64,000 bases of DNA from Chondrosia reniformis. Lineage: Eukaryota; Porifera; Demospongiae; Chondrillida; Chondrillidae. The notes under the pieces were generated by a model. It saw only the letters and a list, made by a program, of their open reading frames with translations, searched no databases and had not been told where the DNA came from. The DNA is taken from positions 7,264,401 to 7,328,400 of the forward strand of contig OX359194.1 in assembly GCA_947172415.1 (NCBI GenBank), in the 5' to 3' direction. Below are positions 1-11,300 of this stretch, piece by piece; within the stretch, counting starts at the first letter, position 1, and each line of letters begins with the position of its first letter. Position numbers and translations under genes: made by a program.

Positions 1-455
1 GGCCAAACCTGGGTTGTGAATTTGGAGTGACTAAATGTCAGTCGAGGCTTCTCGATTTCATCCGGTCAAACTCGGGTTGTGAATTTGTTTCGCCTAAATG
101 TCAGTCGAGGCTTCTCGACTTTATCGGGTCAAACCCGGGTTGCGAATTTGTTTCGACTAAATGTCAGTCGAGGCTTCTCGACTTCATCGGGTCAAACCCG
201 GGTTGCGAATTTGTTTTGACTAAATGTCAGTCGAGGCTTCTCGACTTCATTGGGTCAAACCCGGGTTGTGAATTTGGAGTGACTAAATGTCAGTCAAGGC
301 TTCTCGACTTCATCGGGTCAAACTCGGGTTGTGAATTTGGAGTGACTAAATGTCAGTCGAAGCTTCTCGACTTCTTTAGGTCAAACTCGGGTTGTGAATT
401 TGGAGTAACTAAATGTCAGTCGAGGCTTCTCGACTTCTTTGGGTCAAACATTTGA
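1..455. repeat. 63-bp tandem repeat (minisatellite), about 7 copies, cut by window edge
   Basis: Seven near-identical 63-bp units, each containing the core CAGTCGAGGCTTCTCGACTT, run from the left edge to about 455. The unit is a multiple of three, so one plus-strand frame stays open for 142 codons as a 21-residue repeat. No splice sites, start context or family resemblance supports translation, so I call it a minisatellite. It probably extends left of the window. From 456 to the end of the next gene (754) I see only AT-rich 3' flank. Confidence 0.85.
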
Positions 456-753
456 GGATCTTTGGGGACGCTTTTTAATTTTTTTCTTAAGATGCTTCGG
501 ACTTTTACTTTGAATTTTTTCCCACATCATGGGCCTCTCTTTGGAGGACGGATTTCACCTAAACATTAGGAGGTGTATATCTTTTTATAAATTGTAATAT
601 CTCAATCTAGTCAAATTGAAAAACACATTTTTATAACATCCCACGAAATTGCTTTACAAAAGTTGAAAATATGTAACATCACCTAATATCAAACTAGTGT
701 GAGTTCTATGTTAAGTGCACTGCTCAACAATTCTTTAGACTCTAGTTAATCTT

Positions 754-3700
754 CTAGTCAGCAAGACCTTGAACCTGCTTCATTATGGCATCGAGTTTCT
801 TGCCTTTGTCAGATATATTTTGCTGTGCTTTTTTCAGTTCAGCCGACTCTTCCTCCAACTGTACTTTCATCTCTTCGTTCCTTCTCTTTTGAGCATCAAT
901 GTAAAGTCTGTTTTTTGTCAGCCAATCTTCTGTCTCTCTTCTGTGCTGGTCAAACATCTGTTGGAGCTCCTAAAGCAATGTGTTTTATAAAATGGATTAG
1001 TAATACATATATGCTAAATGGACATCTGCAAATGACAAATTGGTACATACACATTATGCAACACACTTAATTGGCAATAATTATAAACAATTCTTAAATC
1101 TGATATCAGCATAAAGCACATGCAATAGGTCGCTCTCCCTCCTTCCTCTCATGTAGCTCGGCACACAAACATTACATACTTGTTGCTGTTTCTCGTAGAG
1201 TTCTCGATGCTCCTTCTTCTCTGTTTCAAGTGCTACTCTTGTTGCCTCATTCTCTCTCTGGGTTCTACAGAATGAGTAAGCGTGTTAAAGGGTCAAAGTT
1301 GGTTTCAAGAGGTGGGGAATAAAACACTTACATTTCCAGGTTCTTGTATTTTTCAGTCAAAGTAGCAAATATTTTACCAATTTGGTTAATGCAGGTCGAT
1401 TTCAGGTCTTCTAGCTCTGACATATCTATCTCCTGTGGAAACCACAAGTAGGCTTTATATAAGAGCAGTAGAAGGCTAAATGTAAGTCCTCAATCTAACA
1501 TGCCACCAGAAATCAATAATTATGGAGAACAGGATTTTGTCAAATAATACAGATGACTTGTGATATATATATATACGTATATACATTATGGATATACATG
1601 CATGTGTACCCTATTTATTGGCTGTGGTGCAATGGTTGCCATTGACATCGGATACTGGCTGTCTGTTTGGTAAGAGATGTCCGGAAAAGTTGTGATGGAA
1701 ATGTCTACTATTTCAACTGTAGTAAAGACACGAAAAGGATTCAAATTGAAAGAATTAACCTGTCACATACACAGATCCAGTAGGTACATACATAAGAGAT
1801 ATAATATCCACCTACATGAGAGATACAATATCCAAATACATAAGAGATACACTAGTCACGCTACAGCTACACTAGTTCTGATACAATATACTAAGATCAC
1901 TCCAGGATTAGGTGAAACTTACACTCGGGACTGAGAACCCACAGATCGTTCAAATCTTCATCGAGAGAAGATCCACCAAAGACGTACATCTGAAGCAAAC
2001 ACATATGAGACTTCTGATCCACACATCCACACAGCAAAACAGTGAGGTGTATGCATGTACGTATGCATGAACCAAGGATTCACAGAAGATCAAGATAAAG
2101 AAAAAGACAAAGACTCCCAGGATCACTGATGAAGGGTGAAATTCCCAGAAACAGCTGTATGACCCAGTGGAGAAGAAGATGAAAGAAGGGAAGAGAAGGA
2201 AGAAAAGACTCCTGTATCTTCATCCAAAGCTCTCTTCAGGTTTAGTTCCCCTATAGGCTCTTTTACAGAATAGGCATAGCATGTAGGAAAATGGTATCTT
2301 AGATTTTTCATGTACTCATATGCTATGCATATACGTTTGTAAGGGTTGGGTACAGGGATAATGCATTTAAATGAAAAAGCTGAGAGTAGATCAGCTTGCT
2401 TCAAAACTATCTGAAAATAACAGTTTCTTGGATGTAAGTAGTATCACTTGCCTCCATTCAGCTGTGAATTCAGGGACACTTTAGGCCATTTTGCTTACCT
2501 TCTTGTCGTACACCAAGGATCTGTGATTGTACCTGTCACACGGAGCCTCTTCTCCTGCAAAGGACAGCCTTCTGAAGCAGTACCCATCCTCTGGAGGAAC
2601 ATGGACCACAACGAAACTGCTTAAAGGCAACCCCTCTGATATACATACTTTTCATATGATTGAACTAGTGAACTTAGTGCTACTGAGCAAACAATACACA
2701 ATTACATATATACCATTAGCAAGATCCATGCAAAACAGATCACCAAATGTGGTATCTTCTCCATGAACATTATTGAATCCACCAAAAAGAAGAATATACT
2801 ATAAGAGATTCAGAGGAGACAGTGGCGCAAAGTGTAAAGTGGTGCAACATTGTCTCTTATGATAGCTAACCTGATCTCCCAGATTACACATAGTGGGGTA
2901 GTCCCTGGGGGCGGGACCATCCCCAGCAATGTTACACTCTGACCATTCCCAAGTTACTATACACATGACAACAACACTGAGTAAGCCAGTATTCCACAGG
3001 ACCCAAGTGCCTAACCTAGGGACAAGGAGTGCCAATCATCAAGCTGGCTTGCCTCTCCTGAACTGCCTCCAGTAATAAAGAGTCTATCACTAACAATGAC
3101 CATTCCTTGGTCACACCTTCCCTGAGGGGATTTCCCTGTGGTCTTTACCTCCTCCCAAATCAGAGTGGCTAAGTGAGAAGAGAAAGGTTAACTCACAGAT
3201 CTAGTGTGTCAGTGATAGTTACACTACTAACACAGATCCAGGGAGAACACAGAATTGATGGCATGTTTTTCTTGAATTCCTCCAAAAGTGATTATCTTTC
3301 CAGCTCTGTATAAACCTTTGATAGAAGAAGCAGTGGGGGGATTCCCCTTTGTAGACTTCTTGGTCCAAGTACTAGTATCTATAATAGAAGCAGCATACAG
3401 CAAAAGGTCAGGGGAATTCCCTTGTGAAATGGAAAATGATGCAATACTCACCAATATTAAATATGTACAACTCCTGAAGCGGTAAATCACCACCACTGGC
3501 GACTCCACCAAAAAGATACAGTTCAGTATCTGAGGAACTTTATAAAGCAATACCAGTTAACAATAGTCCTCATTTAAACAAGCAATCAATCTCAATCAAT
3601 CTCAATGTAGTACATTATATATATCTGTATCCTTGGGGTTTTGAGGCTAACAATAGCAGTGCTAGCTTACCAAAAAACGTGGCCTTCTCTAGCCGTTGGA

Positions 3701-4098
3701 ATGTCGCCATACTGCTTGACTACCTCCCACTTTTTATCACCCTCAGCCACTACAAGCGATGGGGGAACACACAAGTGATCTCAAAAGAGGTCATATTCCT
3801 GACAGTCAATATTCCACGAGCTAAGTGACTCACCGTTAAGAATGTACATATCGTTATGATATGTCACCGAGTCGTCGTCCATATTAGCTGCACCTCCGAA
3901 CACAAAAACTTTGCCCTCAGCTTGTACCAATCCGTGGCCAAATCTATGCGACAAGAGCTAATTCTGAATCACAAATATTGAATTGTGTGAAATTGTTCAT
4001 ACTTACATCTCTAGAGCTCACCTTACACTGGGACAGCAATCTTCAGCGTTGAGCTGTTTCCAGCTAAACTTCAGCTCCTTCGTAATACGATCAGCCAT
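754..4098 (-). CDS. Kelch-repeat protein with C-terminal coiled coil
   Basis: Fourteen exons (4098-4022, 3943-3834, 3749-3671, 3537-3452, 3378-3232, 3168-3016, 2938-2871, 2798-2714, 2635-2499, 1989-1923, 1716-1610, 1432-1332, 1264-1180, 969-754) join in phase to 505 aa. The protein starts MADRITKELKFSW. Six kelch blades follow, marked by FGGAANMDDD, LYLFGGVASGG, ITFGGIQEKH, FITGGSSGE, LLFGGFNNVHGED and MYVFGGSSLDEDLNDLW; a six-bladed beta-propeller is the usual fold. A linker of about 35 aa precedes roughly 130 residues of Glu/Lys/Gln-rich coiled coil ending at a TAG. Kelch plus coiled coil occurs in Rab9-effector-like and ACBP-type proteins, but I cannot name an ortholog. It is likely a cytosolic scaffold for protein interactions. 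It shares its promoter with NDUFA7. Confidence 0.88.
2095..2420 (+). repeat. Dispersed repeat family R1, copy 1 (kelch intron)
   Basis: This segment in the 0.5-kb kelch intron shares long stretches with 23890-24142, 46985-47130 and 59605-59670. Diagnostic pieces are CAGGTTTAGTTCCCCTATAG and AGGCATAGCATGTAGGAAAA. All four copies lie in the same orientation relative to the window. There is no obvious terminal inverted repeat. It could be a SINE or non-autonomous element. Confidence 0.75.
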
Positions 4099-4142
4099 GT
4101 TGACGACACACCCACAGGGTCAGGTGACTAAATCGACACAAA
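4099..4142. promoter_or_regulatory. 44-bp bidirectional promoter/5' leader between kelch gene and NDUFA7
   Basis: The two divergent start codons (kelch ATG at 4098, minus strand; NDUFA7 ATG at 4143, plus strand) are separated by only 44 bp. Both transcripts must therefore start within, or overlap, this interval and the first exons. No TATA box is visible. Divergent short promoters are common for housekeeping mitochondrial genes. Confidence 0.75.
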
Positions 4143-5098
4143 ATGGCGAAGCGACCTGGTCGAATTATATCGTGGTTTAGAAACGCTCTTATCGGGGTAA
4201 GAGTATACAATTATATACTGCTTTATTCCAAACGTTTCGTAAATTTAAATTTCTAATGTTTTAGAGAAATATGGAAGAAATGCCGTGGTCTCGTTCTCCC
4301 AAGTTGATATCGCCAAGGTAACCCACAATGCAGTGTACTCTGTATTATAGTATAAATATAGTGGTCGTGTTCAGCGTACAGGCACCAAGTATCTGCTACA
4401 TAGTGTATTCATGTATCTCAATTTCCTTCCAAATTTAATACCTCGGAGTCTCCAGTCTCCTATTGTTTTGGAGTTCCCGATGTAATAAAAGTCTACACTT
4501 CCTTACCTACTTGCTAACTTGTTAATTAGTTGTACTGTACTCTCATTATTGAGCTAATTACTGATTATATGATTAATTACTTCCACGAATGCACAATGCT
4601 TAAATGAATGACATTCTGACACTGTTGATCGATTTTATGCAGAACTCAACCAGAACCAAATCTTCCTGGTGGACCTGCCCATAGACTGCATTCAAACTAC
4701 TACTGCTCACGTGATCTACGAAGAGAGGTGGCTCCGCCCACAATACTTACCACATATAGTGCTCTGCCATTAAACAAGGATGTAGTCTCGAGGTGATGTA
4801 CTGAACTGAAACTTTCTGTGACTTTGTGTTGTATATCACATATGTAGGACTTCTTTTAGGGGTGGGGCATTTTGTCCTAACTCTCTGTAATCTCTCAAAG
4901 TTCTTCATTTTAAAGATGAGCATGTGATTAACTGCATCCTTATATTACTGTAACTATAGGACTGTGTTAATAGTATACTCTTTTGAAGTTTACACTTTTT
5001 GTTATTTCTGTAGTGATGAAGTGTCTTATCCTCAGTTGGACACACCTCCCACCCCAGGAGTAGGCCATCACTGGAGTGAATTGAAAAGTGACTCTTAA
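4143..5098 (+). CDS. NDUFA7: NADH dehydrogenase 1 alpha subcomplex subunit 7 (complex I B14.5a)
   Basis: An accessory subunit of mitochondrial respiratory complex I, matrix side. Four exons begin at 4143 (ATG), about 4264 (after TTAG), about 4642 (after GCAG) and 5014, and join in phase to a protein of just over 110 aa; the vertebrate protein is about 113 aa. The N-terminus [18 protein letters not shown] is basic and amphipathic, as in the family. The diagnostic core [20 protein letters not shown] is followed by [12 protein letters not shown], matching the conserved TQP.P.LP.GP.H.L..NYYC.RD.RRE..PP signature. The C-terminus [10 protein letters not shown] matches the family's W-E-L-S ending. 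A canonical AATAAA lies about 70 bp past the stop (around 5169). The gene is head-to-head with the kelch gene and directly upstream of AGL on the same strand. Confidence 0.95.
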
Positions 5099-5344
5099 TG
5101 TTGTAAACTGGATATTACAGCTATATGTATTGTTTTAACGCTTTGTTCATCCTGTCAAGTGTAATTTGAATAAATTGTGCATATCACAACAGTGTTTGCT
5201 ATGTGCTCGAGATTTTCAATGAAAATTTTAGCGGCTTGTCGTAAAATTTTTGACGGGTAATTTCATATTTACAGACGTATACAGGATACGAGGTTAATTG
5301 GGTTTCATTCTAGAGCAGCTTGTTCGTCTGGTCTGGCGGAGATC

Positions 5345-8300
5345 ATGGAAGATAAAGGCGTATTCACGCTACAGCTTGCTCCTTCAAAAGACCTGGAATA
5401 TAAACTATTTAAGCTCAAGATTGGTGAGAAATTTTGGAATAACAAACGACGGATGGCCTTAGCTCCAGTATTTTAGGAACTTGTCTCTGAGGAGTGTTGA
5501 AATGTACATTCGTAGTTCTTGCGTTACCAGTGGAAGAAGGCCTGTATGATACATAGCTAGTTGACATTGTAGGAATATTTCCAGCAGCTGCTATATGTAA
5601 TCGGGTTTGGAGCACTTAAGATCTGGATATCTTATGATAAATATTGTGATTAAATAGATAAAGTATGTAATTTACATAATTTATTTTTTTCATAGAAACT
5701 ATTACAATCATCGATGTTGTAACATTATCCACACTTTAAGCTGTGCTACCATAGCCATTTTAGCCCTGTCAAAAGTGCTATTTTATTTCCCCACCCCCTC
5801 CCCCTCAGGCCAGACTCTTTCATTCACACTTGCCCCTGAGTTGGTATCCGAGGAAGTGATACTTTTCTGTGACTACCCACCGCATGGGAAGCAGTATCGA
5901 AGGGAGACGTATACAGAGCTCACTTGGCAGTATACTGGTTCACAGGTTCACTTGGATCCTGACCGGCATGTTGAGCTAAAGATTAATAGAGCAGGAACGT
6001 TTGAGTTTTACTTTACAAGGAAGGGATCCAGTTCTAAGAGGTAAACTGACAGAGTAATGAGACGTGTGCTTTAGTGACTTGAAATGTAATTACCCTCTGT
6101 GTGTTGTGTAACCTAGTCAATGTGTGAAGATAATTGTTGGTGAAAATGTGCCTCGTATTGTTGCATGAGTTGGTTGTGTTGTGGGTATACTGATGTACAC
6201 AAGGTATCCGTACATAGGGCATGAATTTCTTCTAATTGGCTTAGATTTATAGTTAATCAAGTAACGTTCATAAGAAGCCTTTACTAGCCCCAAAGAATAT
6301 GAATTGTGGTTGCTCTGGTTGACCAAAATTTAAATTATAGTATTATTGGGGTCATTGAGTTGTTGAATGTGGTCTAGTGTATATTGCATTACTTGAGAAA
6401 CTAGGGTTGATTTTATTTGACCTTGTATGTCCTCCTATTGAAGAACTACTGTATGGGGTGTAGTAGTATTGAATTTAGTTTCCTCCTACATAAATCTTCT
6501 CCTTCATGACTGTGACCATTCCATCTGTTGTCAGGACAATTGGGAAGACATTGGGAATATTAGTTGTAACTGTTAGACCAAATAAGCAGAATTACAGTTG
6601 TAATTTATAGAGTATGCTATTTTAAAAGCTAAGGTAGCATCTACCGTTGATGCATTTAGCAACCATAATGTTTCTTTCTTTTTCTGTGATGATAGTGATC
6701 ATGTAGTCTAACAACCTTGGGTGATAGGCAGATGAATTTTAATCGTTGAAGGGTATTAAGTGAACACTTGTATATTAGGCATATGTGTCAACATATATAC
6801 ATTCACACATTCATGTCTTCCTGCATGTGACATAGTGATGTCTTCCTGCATGTAACATAGGGATGTCTTCCTGCATGTAACATGGGGATGTCTTCCTGCA
6901 TGTGACATAGTGATGTCTTCCTTCATGTGACATAGTGATGTCTTCCTTCATGTGACATAGTGATGTCTTCCTGCATGTGACATAGGGATGTCTTCCTTCA
7001 TGTGACATAGTGATGTCTTCCTTCATGTGACATAGTGATGTCTTCCTTCATGTAACATAGTGATGTCTTCCTTCATGTGACATAGTGATGTCTTCCTTCA
7101 TGTGACATAGTGATGTCTTCCTGCATGTAACATAGGGATGTCTTCCTGCATGTAACATGGGGATGTCTTCCTGCATGTGACATAGTGATGTCTTCCTTCA
7201 TGTAACATAGTGATGTCTTCCTTCATGTAATATAGTGATGTCTTCCTGCATGTGACATAGGGATGTCTTCCTGCATGTGACAATTTTTCCTATATCATGT
7301 TATGGAGATAAGTTAGATTCAGTTAACTTTAAATTACAAAGTGCCTTTCTCTCTCTCCAAATGGAGAGATACATTCATCATGTAAGAAATGTCCACTGCA
7401 TGGTAATAGTGTTTGAAACACAATTGAAGTAAATATGATGAGTAGTGTATTGTTTGGTAAAGTCTTCATCCATGATAGTCTCTCTTCAGTTCTTCTGTGA
7501 AGCCACTTTCTGTCTCTAAGACTGTCTCTGTTGGTGATTAAGTGATTGAACCATTTAAAGTACCATATTCCTCTGTGGTGATTTCTGATCCTAGTCTTTT
7601 GGTGGTGCTGGGACAAGACATTGTTTCCTTTGGACCGCTATTCAATTAGCAGTGTCACATTCCTCAGCAGTCTTTTATCAGCCCTACCCATATGACTGTG
7701 TCATTTGTACATGCCTCCTAGCTGTTTTATACTATTACCTGCCTGCTGTAATGGTATTGTGGTCAGTGTTGACACCCTCTTATGGAAACTCCATGTTATT
7801 TCTACACTGTATGTCTTCACTGGTGTAAGACTTCTCTCAAGTAGTCAGGTTCTTAGTAGTGTAACAGGAGGAGATGTTCTGCATGCCTATGCGACTGCTT
7901 CCTAGAGGTTGTGGTTATGTTTATCTGCTCTTGTAAGGACTCCAGAAGTGATCCAATGAATTGTCTTTAATTTCGAAACCAATGAAAATGAAAACTGCTT
8001 AGCTTCAGTTTTAATGAGTATTGGAACCGAGTTCAATTTTATATTTAATTTGGAAAAATAAATTAATGGAAGTAACAATTTAAGATGCCAAGTTAATAAA
8101 TTGTTGTATGTGTATATGTGTTTGAGGAAAAAGATGTGTAAATGAATCTATGTTTTACAAGCTCACCTGATGCTATTCTCTTTGCCGTCACTCCAGCTCA
8201 TCACTAGGGAAAGGATTCTTTGTGGTGGAACCACAGCTTCACAGACCCCTTGACAGCATCACATGCCAAACTTACATCACAAAGCTTCTGGGTCCACTCT

Positions 8301-11300
8301 CTGAATGGAAGGACAGACTCTCAGTTGCCAAGGAAACTGGCTACAACATGATTCACCTCACACCAGTTCAAGAGTTAGGTGGATCTAATTCGGCTTATTC
8401 AATCCGAGAGCAGTTAAGACTCGACCCAAGATACTTGAACCTCCCCGGCAGTTCAAAGACTGTGACTGTGTCATACACAGATGCCACTGGTGCTAAGCAC
8501 TCTTTAGATGTCAGTGCCTCCTTTGTGGAGTTGAAGAAAGTAATAGACGATTTGAACAAGCGTGGCATTACTGTTATTACTGATGTAGTGTGGAACCACA
8601 CCTCCAACGACTCCCCCTGGCTGAAGGACCACCCCGACTCCGGCTACAACCTCACCAATTCGCCACACCTCCGCCCAGCTTATGCACTAGATGTGGCCAT
8701 CATGCAATTCAGTCAAGAGGTTGCTGACGGCAAGTGGGGAAATGCAGGGATTTCCCCTTTTGTTTCCTGTGAAAATGATGTGAAAATCGTCCAGACTCGT
8801 TTGTTGGATACAGTGTTCCCAAAAGCCAAACTTTGGGAGTATTTTTGTGTTGATGTGAAGGCCATTGTTGACAAGTTCAGGCACTCGGTCTACAAGAAGC
8901 AGGGTCCTACCCAGGAGGCGTTGGAACAGGGGAAGTCCCTTCAGATTATTCAGGATGTTCAGTACAGGAGATTTGGCAGCTATGTTGATGCCAACTTGAC
9001 CATGCAGCTATACAATGTTGAGCAGTGAGTAACATTTAAGTTGAAGGGCCAAACTCCAGTTCTTTTGTGTGCACACTGAACTTATTATACGTACCTCTCT
9101 TAATTAATTCACAATTCAGTGTGTTGCCTAAATTGCATTATTTTATGACGTCACCGGATAGGTGTGCAGTGGGTGTGGTTGGGTGGGTGTGGCTTGGTGG
9201 GTGTGGTTGGGTGGGTGTGGCTTGGTGGGTGTGGTTGTCAAGCTGATCTCAATGCTTCCTTGGTTTAGTCCTTGTGCCGTGTGCTTTGAAGAGCGTATTG
9301 AGCGATGTTGTCTGGAGCTTGCATCCACACTGGAGAATCTCAATGCTGAGGTGAAGAGAAAGGTCGAAGGTCAACTACAAAGGGCAGCAGAAAGCTTGGC
9401 AGGTCATGTAAGGTACCACTTTTGCGATGACCGAGGGCCAAAGTGGGGCAAAGTGACAAAGGAACATCCGCTCTTTCCAAGGTACGACACACACACATAC
9501 ACGTACATATTGCAGCCAGTTGGAGACTTGCTGGAGTGTCAAGTGTATTTAATATTCATGTCCTACGTCTGTCTGTGAGTTTACAAATCTCTTCTTTCTG
9601 TGAAGGTACTTCACTGTTGTGGATGGAGGAAGTGATCTGGTGTGGAGCGAGATTGAGAGTCCCAAAGGACAGTTTGTGCTGGCACACAATGGGTGGGTCA
9701 TGAATGCAGATCCTCTCAACAATTTTGCTGGCCCCAAATCACAAGTGTATTTCCAGAGGGAGTTGAATGTGTGGGGGGATTCCGTCAAGTTGAGGTATGG
9801 TGAGGAACCGGGTGACAACTTGTGGCTATGGGAGCACATGGTGAGGTATACAAGAATCACTGCTTGGCTGTTCCAAGGCTTCAGACTGGACAACTGTCAT
9901 AACACACCCATAATGGTTGCAGAGGTCAGTGATCCAACCTGCCCCTCACAGACCATGACACACCCCTCACAGACCGTGACACACCCCTCACAGACCATGA
10001 CACACCCCTCACAGACCATGACACACCCCTCACAGACCGTGACACACCCCTCACAGACCATGACACACCCCTCACAGACCATGACACACCCCTCACAGAC
10101 CATGACACACCCCTCACAGACCGTGACACACCCCTCACAGACCATGACACACCCCTCACAGACCGTGACACACCCCTCACAGACCATGACACACCCCTCA
10201 CAGACCATGACACACCCCTCACAGACCGTGATATACCCCTAACAGACCATGATATACCCCTCACAGACCATGACACACCCCTCACAGACCATGACACACC
10301 CCTCACAGACCGTGACACACCCCTCACAGACCATGACACACCCCTCACAGACCATGACACACCCCTCACAGACCGTGATATACCCCTAACAGACCATGAT
10401 ATACCCCTCACAGACCATGACACACCCCTCACAGACCATGATATATGTCTCACAGACCGTGATATACCCCTAACAGACCGTGACACACCCCTCACAGACC
10501 ATGACACACCCCTCACAGACCATGACACACCCCTCACAGACCATGATATACCCCTTACAGATCATGACACACCCCTAAGAGATAGCTGGCTGCCTTTCCC
10601 TTGACTGTAGAAACTGCTTGATGTAGCGAGATCTGTAAACTCAGACTTGTATGTGATGGCTGAACTCTTCACTGGCTCTGAGGGAATGGACAATTATTTT
10701 GTCAATCGGCTGGGCATTCACTCCCTGGTGAGAGGTAGGTATGTATATTGGTATATTGATCTGAATGGCATACCTATAAAATGGTTGGGTACACTTGTAT
10801 TCTTGTTATGTAATCACAAATAGCAGAATTTTCAAAGTATACTATATCTAACTTTCCATATATTTCCCGTTCACTAGAGTCAATGCTTGCCCCTATTCCT
10901 TTTGAGTTGGGGCGTCTGGTCTATCTCTACGGAGGCAGTCCTGTGGCTTCCTTCCTGTCCCCTCCCACTTTAAGACCCTCTACAGCACACGCCATCTTTT
11001 ACGATGTCACCCACGACAATGAACCTGGACATATTCTAGTGAGTATTGAGGATGTTACAATTAATATTAATGGTGTGTTACTGTGGTAGTATTAATTGTA
11101 CTGAATTCATTATTTAGACTCGTTCAGTATATGATGCCCTTCCAAATGCTGCTCTGGTCAATATTGCATCCTGTGCCAGCGCCACTACTAGGGGCTATGA
11201 TGAACTAGTTCCTCACAAGGTAGGCTGTTGTGTACTTTGACCTTTCACCTACGTACCTCAAGCAAGGAATAAATAGCAGGGCTGCATAGAGGGGGGAGCG

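Noticed and set aside
2123..2404. 93-codon minus-strand ORF in a kelch intron, similar in part to an ORF at 46950-47279
   Set aside because: The shared peptide comes from the R1 repeat copies; each frame is different in length and has no start or splice support.
6811..7283. Regularly spaced repeats that could suggest a CRISPR array
   Set aside because: Units are contiguous with no unique spacers, in a eukaryotic intron; a simple minisatellite.
9897..10537. Long minus-strand and plus-strand open frames with CEG/SVRGVSW heptads
   Set aside because: They are translations of the 21-bp intronic minisatellite in AGL, with no start context or splice support.
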